Shown: positions 41,821 through 51,216 of the stretch, one piece after another
Layout: each line of letters starts with the position of its first letter
Position numbering within the stretch: the first letter of the stretch is position 1
Source: Oligoflexia bacterium
GTDB lineage: Bacteria; Bdellovibrionota; Bacteriovoracia; Bacteriovoracales; Bacteriovoracaceae
Reading direction: 5' to 3'
Assembly: GCA_024229115.1 (NCBI GenBank)
Contig: JAAEST010000104.1
Coordinates: forward strand, 62,001-126,000
Length of the DNA stretch: 64,000 nt
The notes under the pieces: model-generated
The model's input: the letters and a program-made list of their open reading frames with translations, nothing else
Databases searched by the model: none
Told to the model about the DNA's origin: nothing
Program-made: the position numbers and the translations under genes

Positions 41821-42597
41821 ATGAAAAAATGCTTTTTACTAATCTTAGGGCTTTTTATGTCCCTATCGGTCTTGGCTGATGCTCAGGTCTACACCAACAG
41901 TGTATCGGCAGTTGATCCTTATTCGTCTGAAGTTGGTATCGATACTATCGAGCTAGATGCCATGGTAAACCCAGTGGCCGTCACTGGTTTTGACATTATC
42001 TTAAACGACCAAGTTCAAACTCTAGGAACAATCGATCTAGCAGATCAAGCGTTTAACGCTAACTTGGCCCAAGTTCAATCAGATGCAGTATCGGATGCCT
42101 CATGCTCAAGTGCTCTAAGTGCGACAGGACATCCCGACGCAGGAGAAGCGGTTGTTACTCTTGAACATGGGGACAACTGGGAAGATGAAGGGTTTGGAAC
42201 TAATACTAAATGTACTATTACTAAAAACGGCTCTGGAGATCCTGTAGTAAGAATGAGTATTGGTGTACCTCTTAGGATTGAAAACTACGTTGGTCCTGAT
42301 GCTCTTATTTCATTGAGAAGTAGCGGTGTAGTCATTACTTATTTAGGAAAGGATAGTATGACAGTTCAGGCATATCCTGGAATCGGAGTAGATCTTGATG
42401 GTAGTGGAAACCACACTACTTTAAGGTATGTAGGGGTAGAGTTTGAATGGCTTATGAGTGATCTTCAAAATCCTGCGAACTCGGGACAGTTAGTTGATAC
42501 GTCTGTGGATATGGATTTTGAGTATATGCCTAGAGTAAATACTCTTTTTCAGATGGCCACGGATAATTCAGCTAACCTAGCTAGTTTTGTGCCTTAG
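41821..42597 (+). CDS. Putative major fibre subunit 1 (secreted)
   Basis: 258 residues with signal peptide MKKCFLLILGLFMSLSVLADA. The mature part is beta-rich and acidic, with few lysines, as in many pilins. RIENYVGPDALISLRS (about 157-172) and DMDFEYMPRVNTL near the C-terminus match the next gene (EIDNYTGPNAHITF; the DIQVSYHPSI end). CGAGGAGAAATT precedes the ATG. It heads a two-gene unit divergent from the chaperone/usher operon. Confidence 0.6.
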   Translation: MKKCFLLILGLFMSLSVLADAQVYTNSVSAVDPYSSEVGIDTIELDAMVNPVAVTGFDIILNDQVQTLGTIDLADQAFNANLAQVQSDAVSDASCSSALSATGHPDAGEAVVTLEHGDNWEDEGFGTNTKCTITKNGSGDPVVRMSIGVPLRIENYVGPDALISLRSSGVVITYLGKDSMTVQAYPGIGVDLDGSGNHTTLRYVGVEFEWLMSDLQNPANSGQLVDTSVDMDFEYMPRVNTLFQMATDNSANLASFVP

Positions 42598-42637
42598 AAT
42601 TTTTTAACTATTTATTTAACTTTATATAGGAGAATAC

Positions 42638-43411
42638 ATGAAAAAATTATTATTAGTTACCTTCTCTTTGCTAACTTTAGGAGTCTTTGCTCAAGAAGTT
42701 ACTCAGAATAGCTCTACTTTAATTGGAGCGAGTGTCCCAACACATTCAAACTCACTGTTTACGGTTTCAGCAGACACAGAACTTGTACCTACTCTAAACG
42801 CAGGCTTTGATATCACAGTTCCAGATGCATTACTACATGCGGGGGATCTCGATCTTTTTGCTAACAGTGATGTTAAGTCAATTAGAACAAAGATTAGAGA
42901 TGTTCAAGCAGGAACATCTACTGAAGAGTTTTGTGATGAAGCGGTGAGTGTGGATGCAGGAGATGCATCTCAAGATGCGGGTGCTTTTGTTGGATGTTCG
43001 ATTCTTAAACTAGGTGATGGTACAAACGATTACATTCTTTTTGAAATTGAAGCTAGATTTAGAGTTGAGATCGATAACTACACTGGACCAAATGCACACA
43101 TCACTTTTTCTGCATTAGATCCAGGAGTTAAGCATTTTGCAGGAGCAGTTACTAGATGGATGGATCATGATCCTGCGGGAATGGAATCTAATCAAACTGA
43201 CTACAACGGAGAACAGGCAATCTTAATTGATAACTCAGCAGGAAACCCTACATATGCAGCTAATCTAACAACGGGATTCTATTTTGATTTTGATCGTCTC
43301 TCTTCAGATAGTGTTGTAAACCAAGGGCTTGCTCCATACGATGTTAGCGACAATCCAACTGACGTAGTTGACGGTGTCGATATTCAAGTAAGTTATCACC
43401 CTAGTATCTAA
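42638..43411 (+). CDS. Putative major fibre subunit 2 (secreted)
   Basis: 257 residues with signal peptide MKKLLLVTFSLLTLGVFAQ, the same length and plan as the gene before it. The DNA is richer in G and C than most neighbours and the protein is highly acidic (VDAGDASQDAGAF), like surface-exposed structural proteins. AGGAG precedes the ATG. A strong terminator follows, ending the subunit operon. Confidence 0.6.
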   Translation: MKKLLLVTFSLLTLGVFAQEVTQNSSTLIGASVPTHSNSLFTVSADTELVPTLNAGFDITVPDALLHAGDLDLFANSDVKSIRTKIRDVQAGTSTEEFCDEAVSVDAGDASQDAGAFVGCSILKLGDGTNDYILFEIEARFRVEIDNYTGPNAHITFSALDPGVKHFAGAVTRWMDHDPAGMESNQTDYNGEQAILIDNSAGNPTYAANLTTGFYFDFDRLSSDSVVNQGLAPYDVSDNPTDVVDGVDIQVSYHPSI

Positions 43412-43435
43412 TCCCACCAGATATTAGAGTAAACG

Positions 43436-43463
43436 AGAGGCCCTAAACTAGGGCCTCTTTTTA
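43436..43463 (+). terminator. Rho-independent terminator after fibre subunits
   Basis: AGAGGCCCTA-AAC-TAGGGCCTCT, a perfect 10-bp stem, followed by TTTT. It overlaps the end of the convergent CoiA-like gene. Confidence 0.85.
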
Positions 43464-44503
43464 TTGTAGCTTAGAGATAACATTTTAAAATCATGCATTA
43501 AAGCACCATTTTCAAGTTCGTAAATAATGATTTCCCAAAAACCACCTAAAGAAATATTCTTAACCACTACTCTAAGTTTTTCTGAATTTATTAATCTATA
43601 TTCCTCAAGCATGAACTTATGAAACGTTGTTGATGCAAATACTTGCCCTATTTTAAGATTATTATAATAAGTTTCTAGGTCTTCATTAAAAAAATAAAGC
43701 TTAAGAGGTACGTGATAACCCCTTTGACCAACACGAAAATCAGAAGTCCAAACAACTGGAGGATCTTTCTTGATGCTTTTTTGATCGACAGGTTTGTAAA
43801 AGTACTCTCTTTTAACCCTCTGTTCTTCTATTGAATTGTATAGTTTTAGTATTTTTCTATGGGCATATTTTATTAGAGGACTTAAACCACCCTTAATCTT
43901 AGATTTTTCTATAAATGTATTTTTTAAAATTTGGAACAAGAAGGTTTTGGAGTTCTTTTTAAATAGATAATAGATAAATTCACTTTGGTTGAAGTCTAAA
44001 AACACAGGCTTTGCTACGTCGGCCCACTTCTTAGAAATATCTATCCCTTTATTAGTAATATCAAATACCCCATCAACGGGAGAATAAGTGTTAAGAATAA
44101 ATTCGAAAGATGTCTGATCTCTTTCAAGTCTTGATCCATTAACTATCCAAGCAATGTTTTTATAAAAACTATTTCTAGAGTCTACTTCTTCTTTAGTTAT
44201 TGGTGAGTGTTGAATTTCAATAAAAAACCCATCAGGTCTTTTAATATCCGATATATGTTTTTCTCCATGATCGTCAAAATGAATTACCTCTTGCCATGAC
44301 TCAGGATAGAGATTTTTCCAATCCCTGTGCCACTGCGTTTCATTCTCATGCCACGAATCGCATTCGACTTTTGTTTTATGCGCCCAATGCCAAATATTGA
44401 TTTTTCCACACTTAGAAACCATCTCGCTATTACAATATGGGCAATGACCCCTAAGATTAGGGGATGGTTTTCTTCGAGTATTCTCAACTAGAGCGTATAG
44501 CAT
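43448..44503 (-). CDS. CoiA-like nuclease-family protein
   Basis: 351 residues. The N-terminus has the zinc-ribbon-like GHCPYCNSEMVSKCG, then HWAHK, ETQWHRDWK and GEKHISDIKRPDGFFIEIQHSPI in parts, giving the D...ExQ residues of PD-(D/E)xK nucleases. This is the layout of CoiA, a competence/DNA-processing family of unclear biochemistry. The gene has its own direction, between the fibre locus and the origin. It may process single-stranded DNA entering or leaving the cell, which would fit a transfer element, but direct evidence is lacking. Confidence 0.65.
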   Translation of the reverse strand: MLYALVENTRRKPSPNLRGHCPYCNSEMVSKCGKINIWHWAHKTKVECDSWHENETQWHRDWKNLYPESWQEVIHFDDHGEKHISDIKRPDGFFIEIQHSPITKEEVDSRNSFYKNIAWIVNGSRLERDQTSFEFILNTYSPVDGVFDITNKGIDISKKWADVAKPVFLDFNQSEFIYYLFKKNSKTFLFQILKNTFIEKSKIKGGLSPLIKYAHRKILKLYNSIEEQRVKREYFYKPVDQKSIKKDPPVVWTSDFRVGQRGYHVPLKLYFFNEDLETYYNNLKIGQVFASTTFHKFMLEEYRLINSEKLRVVVKNISLGGFWEIIIYELENGALMHDFKMLSLSYNKKRP

Positions 44504-44578
44504 TATTTTTCCAAGGCCCTTAATCCACAGTCTTTAAATCAGATTCAAACTAACATAGTGCAGTTAAAAGAAAAACAG

Positions 44579-45303
44579 ATCTTAAAGCACAGATGAAATT
44601 CTGTGTAATAAGGTACTTTTTATAATGAAAGGTATCTTAAAACACAGGTCGAGAGCTTCTTAATGCACGGCCAAAGTAGCCTATCACACACTTTGAATAG
44701 CGATTAAGCCTCTTAATACACAGGTGCCTCTAAACTGATCTGTGTAATTTATAACGCGAGGCCGTGGAATAAGAAACTTTACCTGTGAAATAAGGGGCTT
44801 CAGATAAATCTAAGTTATTAATATCACAATAAAAAGTATCTTAAAGCACAGTACATAAATAAATAAATAAAAATATATACATTTTAAGAATTTAAATTAA
44901 GTCGTATTTTTGACACTTAAGTTCAAAAAGTATCTAAAACAACGGGAGGTAACTGTGTTTTAAGGTACTTTCTTTCTAAGTTTAGCTCTCAAGCTTTATC
45001 AGAAAATAGCTTCTGTGTTTTATGGTGCTTTTATTTTGAATTCGCCTCTAAAAACACATGTTTCTAAAGAATATCTGAAGCTATACTGTATTTTAAGAAA
45101 CTTTGTGACTTAAAAAGTATTTAAAAACACAGAAAAGTTCATGGCCACTTCGAATAATATAAAAGAAAATTAGATATATCTGTGGTTTAAGGGATTTTTT
45201 TAATAAAAAGCTACAAAAAAGTATCTTAATACACAGAACTTTAATGGCCAAGATTATTGATTGCGTTAACAATTTATATATAACCTGTGAAATAAGGAAC
45301 TTT
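44579..45303. other. Iteron-type plasmid replication origin
   Basis: At least 15 copies of an 18-bp iteron, in both orientations: seven close to AAGTATCTTAAnnCACAG (44579, 44634, 44656, 44711, 44838, 45119, 45223) and eight close to CTGTGnnnTAAGGnnCTT (44601, 44762, 44783, 44953, 45013, 45086, 45180, 45285). An AT-rich stretch at 44852-44898 is a likely unwinding region. The last copy (45285-45302) sits against the initiator start codon, so the initiator probably represses itself. No gene lies in the gap. Confidence 0.85.
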
Positions 45304-45305
45304 CT

Positions 45306-47087
45306 ATGGATAATATTGAAGAGAGTAAAGAACTAGACCTTTTTGATAATATTCCCGTTGATAACTCCCCTATTATCGAAGACGAATCTGAGGAAACTGC
45401 TTTTATCATCGACGATGATTATCTATCTATGATTACAGAAATCGCTTTATCCCTGCCCTTCAAGGCCAGAGGTGGTAGCGTCGCTCAGAAAAAAAATCCT
45501 GTTTATATAAATTCAGGAGTAGATGAAAACGATTGCATTAATGTAACGAACACTGAGGTTACATCAAACTGTGGCCCTCTCAAAAAGAGACACATGCAAG
45601 TCTTAGTGGCCTTAACAACTCTTGCTAAAAAACAAATCGAAGACTTTAGTAAAGTGGGAATTAAGTTAGATCATAAAATGTTTATGAATCTTCCAGGTTT
45701 TCCCATTACATATACAGATTATGAAATCTGTAAAAACTTAAGAATTAGTACTAACTGTGCAACTGATGTAAGTAGAGCAATTAGCGAGTTAGCAAAATTA
45801 GAGGCCAATGTTAAAGAATTTTCATACGACCCTATCACCAAAAAAAGAAGCAATAAAAAAGCTGAAGATGTTAAATATTTCTCTGAAAGAACTAAAATTA
45901 GCCAGAGCGTGAAAGAAAATGATTCCGAATATGAGTACATTGAAAAGAAGAAAGCTTTTAAAAAAGATGGTGAGAGCTCTTTTACTAAAGTCATTCATTT
46001 AAATTGGAAATATGCTAAAAAAATAGAAAATCAATTAAACGTTTCTTTCACAACTGATTCACTTCTAGACATTGCGACTGCATCTGGGCAAAGAGGCTGG
46101 ATGTTTCTTGTAGCAAGAAGAGAAGTAATGAATAAAAGTAACGTCATTACATTTAAAGGTGAAGAAATCCTTGCAATCAATTCTCTTCAAGATGCAAAAA
46201 AGCCATTAGAAGCGATTAAAAAAATCTTAAACTCAATTTATGATGCAAACCCTTGTTTTGAGTACTCTATTATTAGAAGGCCAAACGAAGGACTCAAATA
46301 TAACGTAGTAGTAAATTTTTATGATGTTGATTTCAACTATATTGCTTCTGATAAAAATCAATTCTATTTACACACTTTCTATGTGTATGGAAAAGAGCTA
46401 CTTGAAAGTCTCAGCATGAGTAAAGGAGATCTTGATAATAAGATCAGTATGCTAACAAATGACTATAAAAAGATTACCGAAAAAGAAGACTCAACGATTA
46501 CCTATCAAGGCAAAAAAATTGAAATTGCAGAACATATTATAGATGTCTTTTTAAGTCAGATGAAGGTTTCAAGACCTTTAAAGCTAAATGCTAACTCATA
46601 CTTAAAGGCCATGCTTCAAAGGTTTCTAAATAATGACCTCATCTACCCAGATGGTTACGAAACTCTTATTGAAAAAGTTAATAAGAAAAAGAGGTTTAGA
46701 AAAAAGGAAATGAAGATCAAAGGCAAAGAACTTGCTCAAGCTAAGAAAATTGAAAGTGAAGTAAAACTCAAGAAAGAAAAGCTCGCAATTGAGAAGTTTT
46801 CAATGTTGGTTGATGATCTTTGGAGTGATTTAAAGAAACGACAAAAGCTTTCAGAGCATTACACTCCAATTGTCACATCTAAAAAATCATGGATTTTAGA
46901 AAAAGATATGCATGGATACCAAGAGGCCTTGGATGAAGAGATAAAGCAACATATGCTTGAAGATTTTAAATCAGGCGCCTTTTTAAATGGTAAACATATA
47001 CTTGATAGGCTTGCTAATACATCTAAGCAGGACAATTCTAGAAAATTATCATATGAAGAACTTCAAAGTAGAGGTCTAATGCAATGA
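45306..47087 (+). CDS. Plasmid replication initiator-like protein (Rep)
   Basis: 593 residues. It directly follows the iteron array and overlaps the helicase gene by 4 nt, the strongest evidence for an initiator. Winged-helix-type segments are seen at about 138-162 (TYTDYEICKNLRISTNCATD and following) and LDIATASGQRGWMFLVARREV in two parts, as in Rep_3-like initiators. The C-terminus is long, lysine-rich and helical. The protein is longer than most plasmid Reps. AAGGAAC, within the last iteron, serves as ribosome-binding site, so binding there would block translation initiation or transcription. Confidence 0.7.
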   Translation: MDNIEESKELDLFDNIPVDNSPIIEDESEETAFIIDDDYLSMITEIALSLPFKARGGSVAQKKNPVYINSGVDENDCINVTNTEVTSNCGPLKKRHMQVLVALTTLAKKQIEDFSKVGIKLDHKMFMNLPGFPITYTDYEICKNLRISTNCATDVSRAISELAKLEANVKEFSYDPITKKRSNKKAEDVKYFSERTKISQSVKENDSEYEYIEKKKAFKKDGESSFTKVIHLNWKYAKKIENQLNVSFTTDSLLDIATASGQRGWMFLVARREVMNKSNVITFKGEEILAINSLQDAKKPLEAIKKILNSIYDANPCFEYSIIRRPNEGLKYNVVVNFYDVDFNYIASDKNQFYLHTFYVYGKELLESLSMSKGDLDNKISMLTNDYKKITEKEDSTITYQGKKIEIAEHIIDVFLSQMKVSRPLKLNANSYLKAMLQRFLNNDLIYPDGYETLIEKVNKKKRFRKKEMKIKGKELAQAKKIESEVKLKKEKLAIEKFSMLVDDLWSDLKKRQKLSEHYTPIVTSKKSWILEKDMHGYQEALDEEIKQHMLEDFKSGAFLNGKHILDRLANTSKQDNSRKLSYEELQSRGLMQ

Positions 47088-48352
47088 TTGCGAATATAGA
47101 GCTTGAAAAAAGTTTTATATCTCAGCTCTTATTGGATAGCGATGTTGGAGTTAATTATTCCGACACTGAAGACGATATTTTTACTGACAGTGAATTTAAA
47201 AAGATCTTTAACACTATTAAGCTCTGTCAAAAAAAGCATACCGACTATGATATTTCGGTTCTATCAAACGAACTTTATAAGACTAATCCTTTAACTAAGT
47301 GGACGGATACTCTTGTCAATCTTTGCTCATACGAAATAACGAGTGCTTTACACGAACAGGTTTATAGCGAGTTATTGGAGCTTAAGAAAAAAAGAAATGC
47401 TCTTTTAAAAATAGAGGAAGCTAAGATTCTTATTTCTAAAGATCGTATCGAAGAGGGTTACAATCTTCTTAGTAAGATTCCCCTTACTCAATATAGCGAT
47501 GATTTTAACGAAGGTCTCTCTTCATCATTAGCAAAAGATATTCTTCTAAACACTCTTACTAATCCTAAGGATCTACAAAAAGAGAGAATAGACACAGGTA
47601 TTAATGAGTTAGATAGGGCATTAGGGAGCCTTAGAAGGGGCGAAATTTATACTATAGCTGCAAGACCAGGAATGGGTAAAACCACACTTCTTTTAAATAT
47701 TGCGAACAATATAAAAAACAATGAAGAGTATCCATTTGTTATATTCTCTCTAGAGATGCCAATGAAAACTCTTGAGGTAAAAAGAATGAGTCTTATCTCT
47801 GAAATTCCCTTAAAGGTTCTAGAAAGAGATAAAAACTCAAGACTATTAACTCAGGAAGAAATTGTTAAACTCAATACTCTTCTTAAGGCAGAATCTTTGA
47901 TGCCAAATCAGATTATTTATTTTGATAAACCTTCTCTAAATTCTCAGAGGATTATAAATTCACTTAAGAAGATAAAATTGAAATATGGTGGAATTTCAGG
48001 GTTTGCCGTAGATCATATGGGTCTATTGAAGTTCAATGCTAAAAATAGAAGAGATTTAGAGATATCAGACTCCTTAGTAGACTTTAAGGCAATTTCTAAA
48101 GAGCTAAACTGCACAGGTCTTATACTCTCACAACTTAATCGTGAAGTTGAAAAGAGGGACTCTTATGAGCCAATAATGTCCGATTTAAAGGACTCGGGAG
48201 GCTTTGAAGAACATAGTGCGGGGATAGCTTTTATTTATAAGGATAGAGACTCTAAAAGGTATATAAAAGTGGCCAAATCAAGATTTGGAGAGCTTACAAA
48301 ATTTCCCATTTCATTTGATGGCACAATCGCTAAATTTAGCGAATTTCAATAA
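47084..48352 (+). CDS. DnaB-like replicative helicase
   Basis: 422 residues. The N-terminal domain is followed by the RecA-like core with Walker A AARPGMGKTTLLL (about 190-202), VIFSLEMPMKTLEVKRM, FAVDHMGLLKF (Walker B) and LSQLNREVEKR, all typical of DnaB. It unwinds DNA at the fork. The ATG overlaps the rep stop codon. Having its own helicase implies the element loads a fork with limited help from host proteins. Confidence 0.9.
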   Translation: MIANIELEKSFISQLLLDSDVGVNYSDTEDDIFTDSEFKKIFNTIKLCQKKHTDYDISVLSNELYKTNPLTKWTDTLVNLCSYEITSALHEQVYSELLELKKKRNALLKIEEAKILISKDRIEEGYNLLSKIPLTQYSDDFNEGLSSSLAKDILLNTLTNPKDLQKERIDTGINELDRALGSLRRGEIYTIAARPGMGKTTLLLNIANNIKNNEEYPFVIFSLEMPMKTLEVKRMSLISEIPLKVLERDKNSRLLTQEEIVKLNTLLKAESLMPNQIIYFDKPSLNSQRIINSLKKIKLKYGGISGFAVDHMGLLKFNAKNRRDLEISDSLVDFKAISKELNCTGLILSQLNREVEKRDSYEPIMSDLKDSGGFEEHSAGIAFIYKDRDSKRYIKVAKSRFGELTKFPISFDGTIAKFSEFQ

Positions 48353-48363
48353 ATTCAATTTTT

Positions 48364-49008
48364 CTACATTGATGGTATCGGAGGTGGTTCTATAAAGGGA
48401 TTCTTCTCTCGATTTTTTTCCATAGTCGCAAGCTTGAACAAGTTAACAAGATTCTCATCCCTCGCAATCTCTTCTGGGAGATCCTTTTTTAGGATTTTGT
48501 CGTAATAATCGCTATAAACAATATTATCATCTACCATGTTTTTGATAGTTTCTCTTGAGTGAGGTGATTTTATCCCTAGAAATAGAGAATATAGATAAAA
48601 ATATTTGTCGATAACACTAGTTATCTTATTGTCATCATCACTACTCATAGTTTTAATCATGGTAATTCTAACTGCCGTAGTGATATTTTCTATCTTAACA
48701 ATAAAATCACTGAGCTCTATGTACATTATGATTGATCTCAACAAATGAATCGGAGCAAAGAGAATAGCACCCACTAATTGATCCTCAATCTTTTCTTTAG
48801 TATGTTGAAAATATGGAATTCCTTCGATGTCGCTACTATTGTTGAAGCTTACTAGCCCTAGTGTGAAAAGTAGATCTGCCTTTTGAAGGTGAATGTTAAA
48901 TATTCTATCGAGATCTGATAATGTATCAATCTTTTTAATTAAGCAGAATTTAGAGAGTTTGTATGAAGCAACTCCGCATAAAATATGTATGATTAGATAT
49001 GTAAGCAT
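48364..49008 (-). CDS. Unknown protein with N-terminal membrane segment
   Basis: 214 residues, not recognised. A hydrophobic N-terminus (LTYLIIHILCGVASY) and VGAILFAPIHLLRSIIM suggest membrane contact; the C-terminus is proline-rich (NPFIEPPPIPSM). It lies alone between the helicase and partition genes. Confidence 0.5.
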   Translation of the reverse strand: MLTYLIIHILCGVASYKLSKFCLIKKIDTLSDLDRIFNIHLQKADLLFTLGLVSFNNSSDIEGIPYFQHTKEKIEDQLVGAILFAPIHLLRSIIMYIELSDFIVKIENITTAVRITMIKTMSSDDDNKITSVIDKYFYLYSLFLGIKSPHSRETIKNMVDDNIVYSDYYDKILKKDLPEEIARDENLVNLFKLATMEKNREKNPFIEPPPIPSM

Positions 49009-49137
49009 ATTCCCTCAGTTGTTAATATGGTGGGAATATAACCTAAATATTGGCCAAACAAAGATTGTGTGAAAATTATTCAGAATAAGAACATAGGGAG
49101 CCATTAGAGAGCCCCCTTAAGTGTTTAAAATTACTTA

Positions 49138-49647
49138 TTAATGATCTAGAGGTTTGCTATTTTTAGAAAACATAGAATCAATCTTCTCAAAGGCATCTTC
49201 TTCAAATATAAATGAGCCCTTATCTATACCCTCTGAATACACAAGGAAGTTTGAGACTAGTGCTCTCATGATAGGATTAACAGAGACCTTTTGATATGGA
49301 GGAAGTTTAATTCCTCGCTCTTTTCTAACCTTGTTAACTTCTTGAGCGAAGATCTCTAAGGCCTCAAAATCATCTTTATCAAAGGTAATAGATTTCTGAA
49401 TAAATTCTCTAGCAAGTTCCTTTGCTTCAGAGACCTCTTCCCTACTCTTTTTCTTTGTTTCTACAAGCTCTCTTTCTAGTCTTGCGACTTTTGCTTCAAG
49501 ACTCTTTTCTTTGTCGCTCTTAAGAGAGATATTCCTTTTAGGCGTATTCGTTTTAATAGGACTTTTGGTTTCTACCTTTTCCCTGGCTACTTCTTCATTG
49601 CCTGGTAAGCTTACTGCTTTGTTTAATCTATCCATGATACTAGACAT
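49138..49647 (-). CDS. ParB-like small partition partner
   Basis: 169 residues. A coiled-coil (about 45-80, SLEAKVARLERELVETKKKS) lies between a flexible N-terminus and a C-terminal helical domain. It does not look like full-length ParB; its position directly after parA, with an 8-nt overlap (ATGTCTAG), marks it as the small centromere-binding partner typical of type Ib-like systems. The DNA-binding part cannot be identified. Confidence 0.55.
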   Translation of the reverse strand: MSSIMDRLNKAVSLPGNEEVAREKVETKSPIKTNTPKRNISLKSDKEKSLEAKVARLERELVETKKKSREEVSEAKELAREFIQKSITFDKDDFEALEIFAQEVNKVRKERGIKLPPYQKVSVNPIMRALVSNFLVYSEGIDKGSFIFEEDAFEKIDSMFSKNSKPLDH

Positions 49648-50482
49648 TGTTTACCACCTCTTTTCTGTTCTTGCTCTTCTCAAGGTTTTCAATCTTAGCT
49701 AAACTTTCTTCAACAAGGTCTTCATAGCCTCTGATTGCCTTTTTTGAGTGTTCTATTAAAAACTCCCCTTCTTCGAGTAGTCCCACAAGACTTTCTTGAG
49801 GAATAAATGCCTTCATAAAAGTATCTCCATACTTATCTCTATACTCTTTGGCCTTATTCCATTCGTTTACTTTTGACTTATTAATAAGAGTAAAAAATGC
49901 TCCAAGGAAAGCTAGATTTGGGTTATATTTTTTTACTTCTTTTACATATTCAATAAGTTCTATTAGGCCAGACATATCAAGTGCTCTAGCCGTCGTAGGG
50001 GTTAGAACATAGTCACTGGCAACAAGGCACGCAGTCTCTTCAAAGCCATGAATTTTTGGTCCATGATCAAGCAGAATATAATCGTAATAATCAAGTACAC
50101 CGCTATTTGCGAACTCTCTTTTAATAACATCTATATCAGTATTATCTAAAATCTTTCCAAGTTGAACACTTCTGCCCATTACTTTCTTTTCCATAGGGGC
50201 AATATGAAGGTTTTCAAGCCCCGTTTCTTGAACTACATCAGCCAGAGAGACGGTATCATCAATAATTGCTCTCAAGATTCCAGGCAATGAGTTGCCAGAT
50301 TCATCTTTTCTTTGTGAGTACTCACCTATTAAAGAATAAGTAGAGTTTCCTTGTGGGTCGAAATCCCCAATAAGAACTTTGTAGCCCTCTCTTGCTAAAA
50401 CTGAGCCGAAAGCAATGGCCGAAGTAGTCTTAGTTACTCCACCTTTTTGATTAGTGAAATCAATGACAGTTGCTTTTCCCAT
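49640..50482 (-). CDS. parA: ParA-family partition ATPase
   Basis: About 280 residues from the ATG at 50482, chosen because GGAGG lies upstream (an in-frame start at 50506 is less likely). It has the deviant Walker A NQKGGVTKTTSAIAFG, GDFDPQGNSTYSL, and YILLDHGPKI as Walker B. ParA moves plasmid copies apart over the nucleoid. It forms an operon with the small partner gene. Direct repeats upstream may be the centromere. Confidence 0.9.
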   Translation of the reverse strand: MGKATVIDFTNQKGGVTKTTSAIAFGSVLAREGYKVLIGDFDPQGNSTYSLIGEYSQRKDESGNSLPGILRAIIDDTVSLADVVQETGLENLHIAPMEKKVMGRSVQLGKILDNTDIDVIKREFANSGVLDYYDYILLDHGPKIHGFEETACLVASDYVLTPTTARALDMSGLIELIEYVKEVKKYNPNLAFLGAFFTLINKSKVNEWNKAKEYRDKYGDTFMKAFIPQESLVGLLEEGEFLIEHSKKAIRGYEDLVEESLAKIENLEKSKNRKEVVNNV

Positions 50483-51216
50483 GTATTCCTCCGTGAAATT
50501 AAACATGACTGATTTTTAATATCTAATAGTTAATAATTCTTAATCAATAATTAGTAAGTCATAATTATTATAACTTAAAACTAAAGTATTGAAACTTAAA
50601 ACATAAAAGTGAAAACATATTTTAGTATTATGATTTATTAAAAAATAAAAGATAGAAGTCTTTAGTTAAGTAAGTAATCTTAAGAAATAAATAGGTAACA
50701 TTAGTTATTAATAAATGAAAAACAGAACATAAAACATGAAACATAAAACATGAATGCGTCTATACCTTTGTTTCAAAGATTATTTTTAGAAATTTTTAGT
50801 AGGGGAGGGGAGAAGAAGGGAGCAATCTTTTTCAATAAACTTTAAACCCTCAAATTCAATTTAGTGCTTATGATTACCTTCGTATTTTTAAAATGGCCTA
50901 GAGGCTAGATTTAAGGCTTCTCATTTACATCAAAGTATTTATCAGAGTTTTGTAAATATTAGGTTATTCGTGTAGCTAAAGAGGGCTACTGTCTTGTCAT
51001 GAACTGATTAATTTGGTCTACTAATAACACTAATGCCTCTACGAGCATTGAATTTTAATTTCCAAACAAGATTCAATCCCAAGAACAGGTGCTTGTAGGG
51101 GCTTAGTTGTTTCATTGTAATGTTTTTTAATATTGATAGATTGAAGGTCGAGGCTTAAACTTAATAAACTTCGTAGATTCCTTTAATGTATCTAACTAGA
51201 GATCCGATTAGAAATC
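50483..51216. other. Non-coding gap with possible partition site
   Basis: 734 bp with no convincing gene. The parA-proximal half is very AT-rich and contains the tandem repeat at 50726-50753 and similar AACTTAAAAC sequences (about 50572-50605). The other half shows no feature I can support. Confidence 0.5.
50726..50753. repeat. Perfect 14-bp tandem repeat upstream of parA
   Basis: AACATAAAACATGA occurs twice head to tail, with related copies about 130 bp nearer to parA. A candidate centromere (parS/parC). Confidence 0.5.

Noticed and set aside
44579-45303. CRISPR array
   Set aside because: Repeats are short, occur in both orientations with irregular spacing and lie before a replication initiator; they are iterons.
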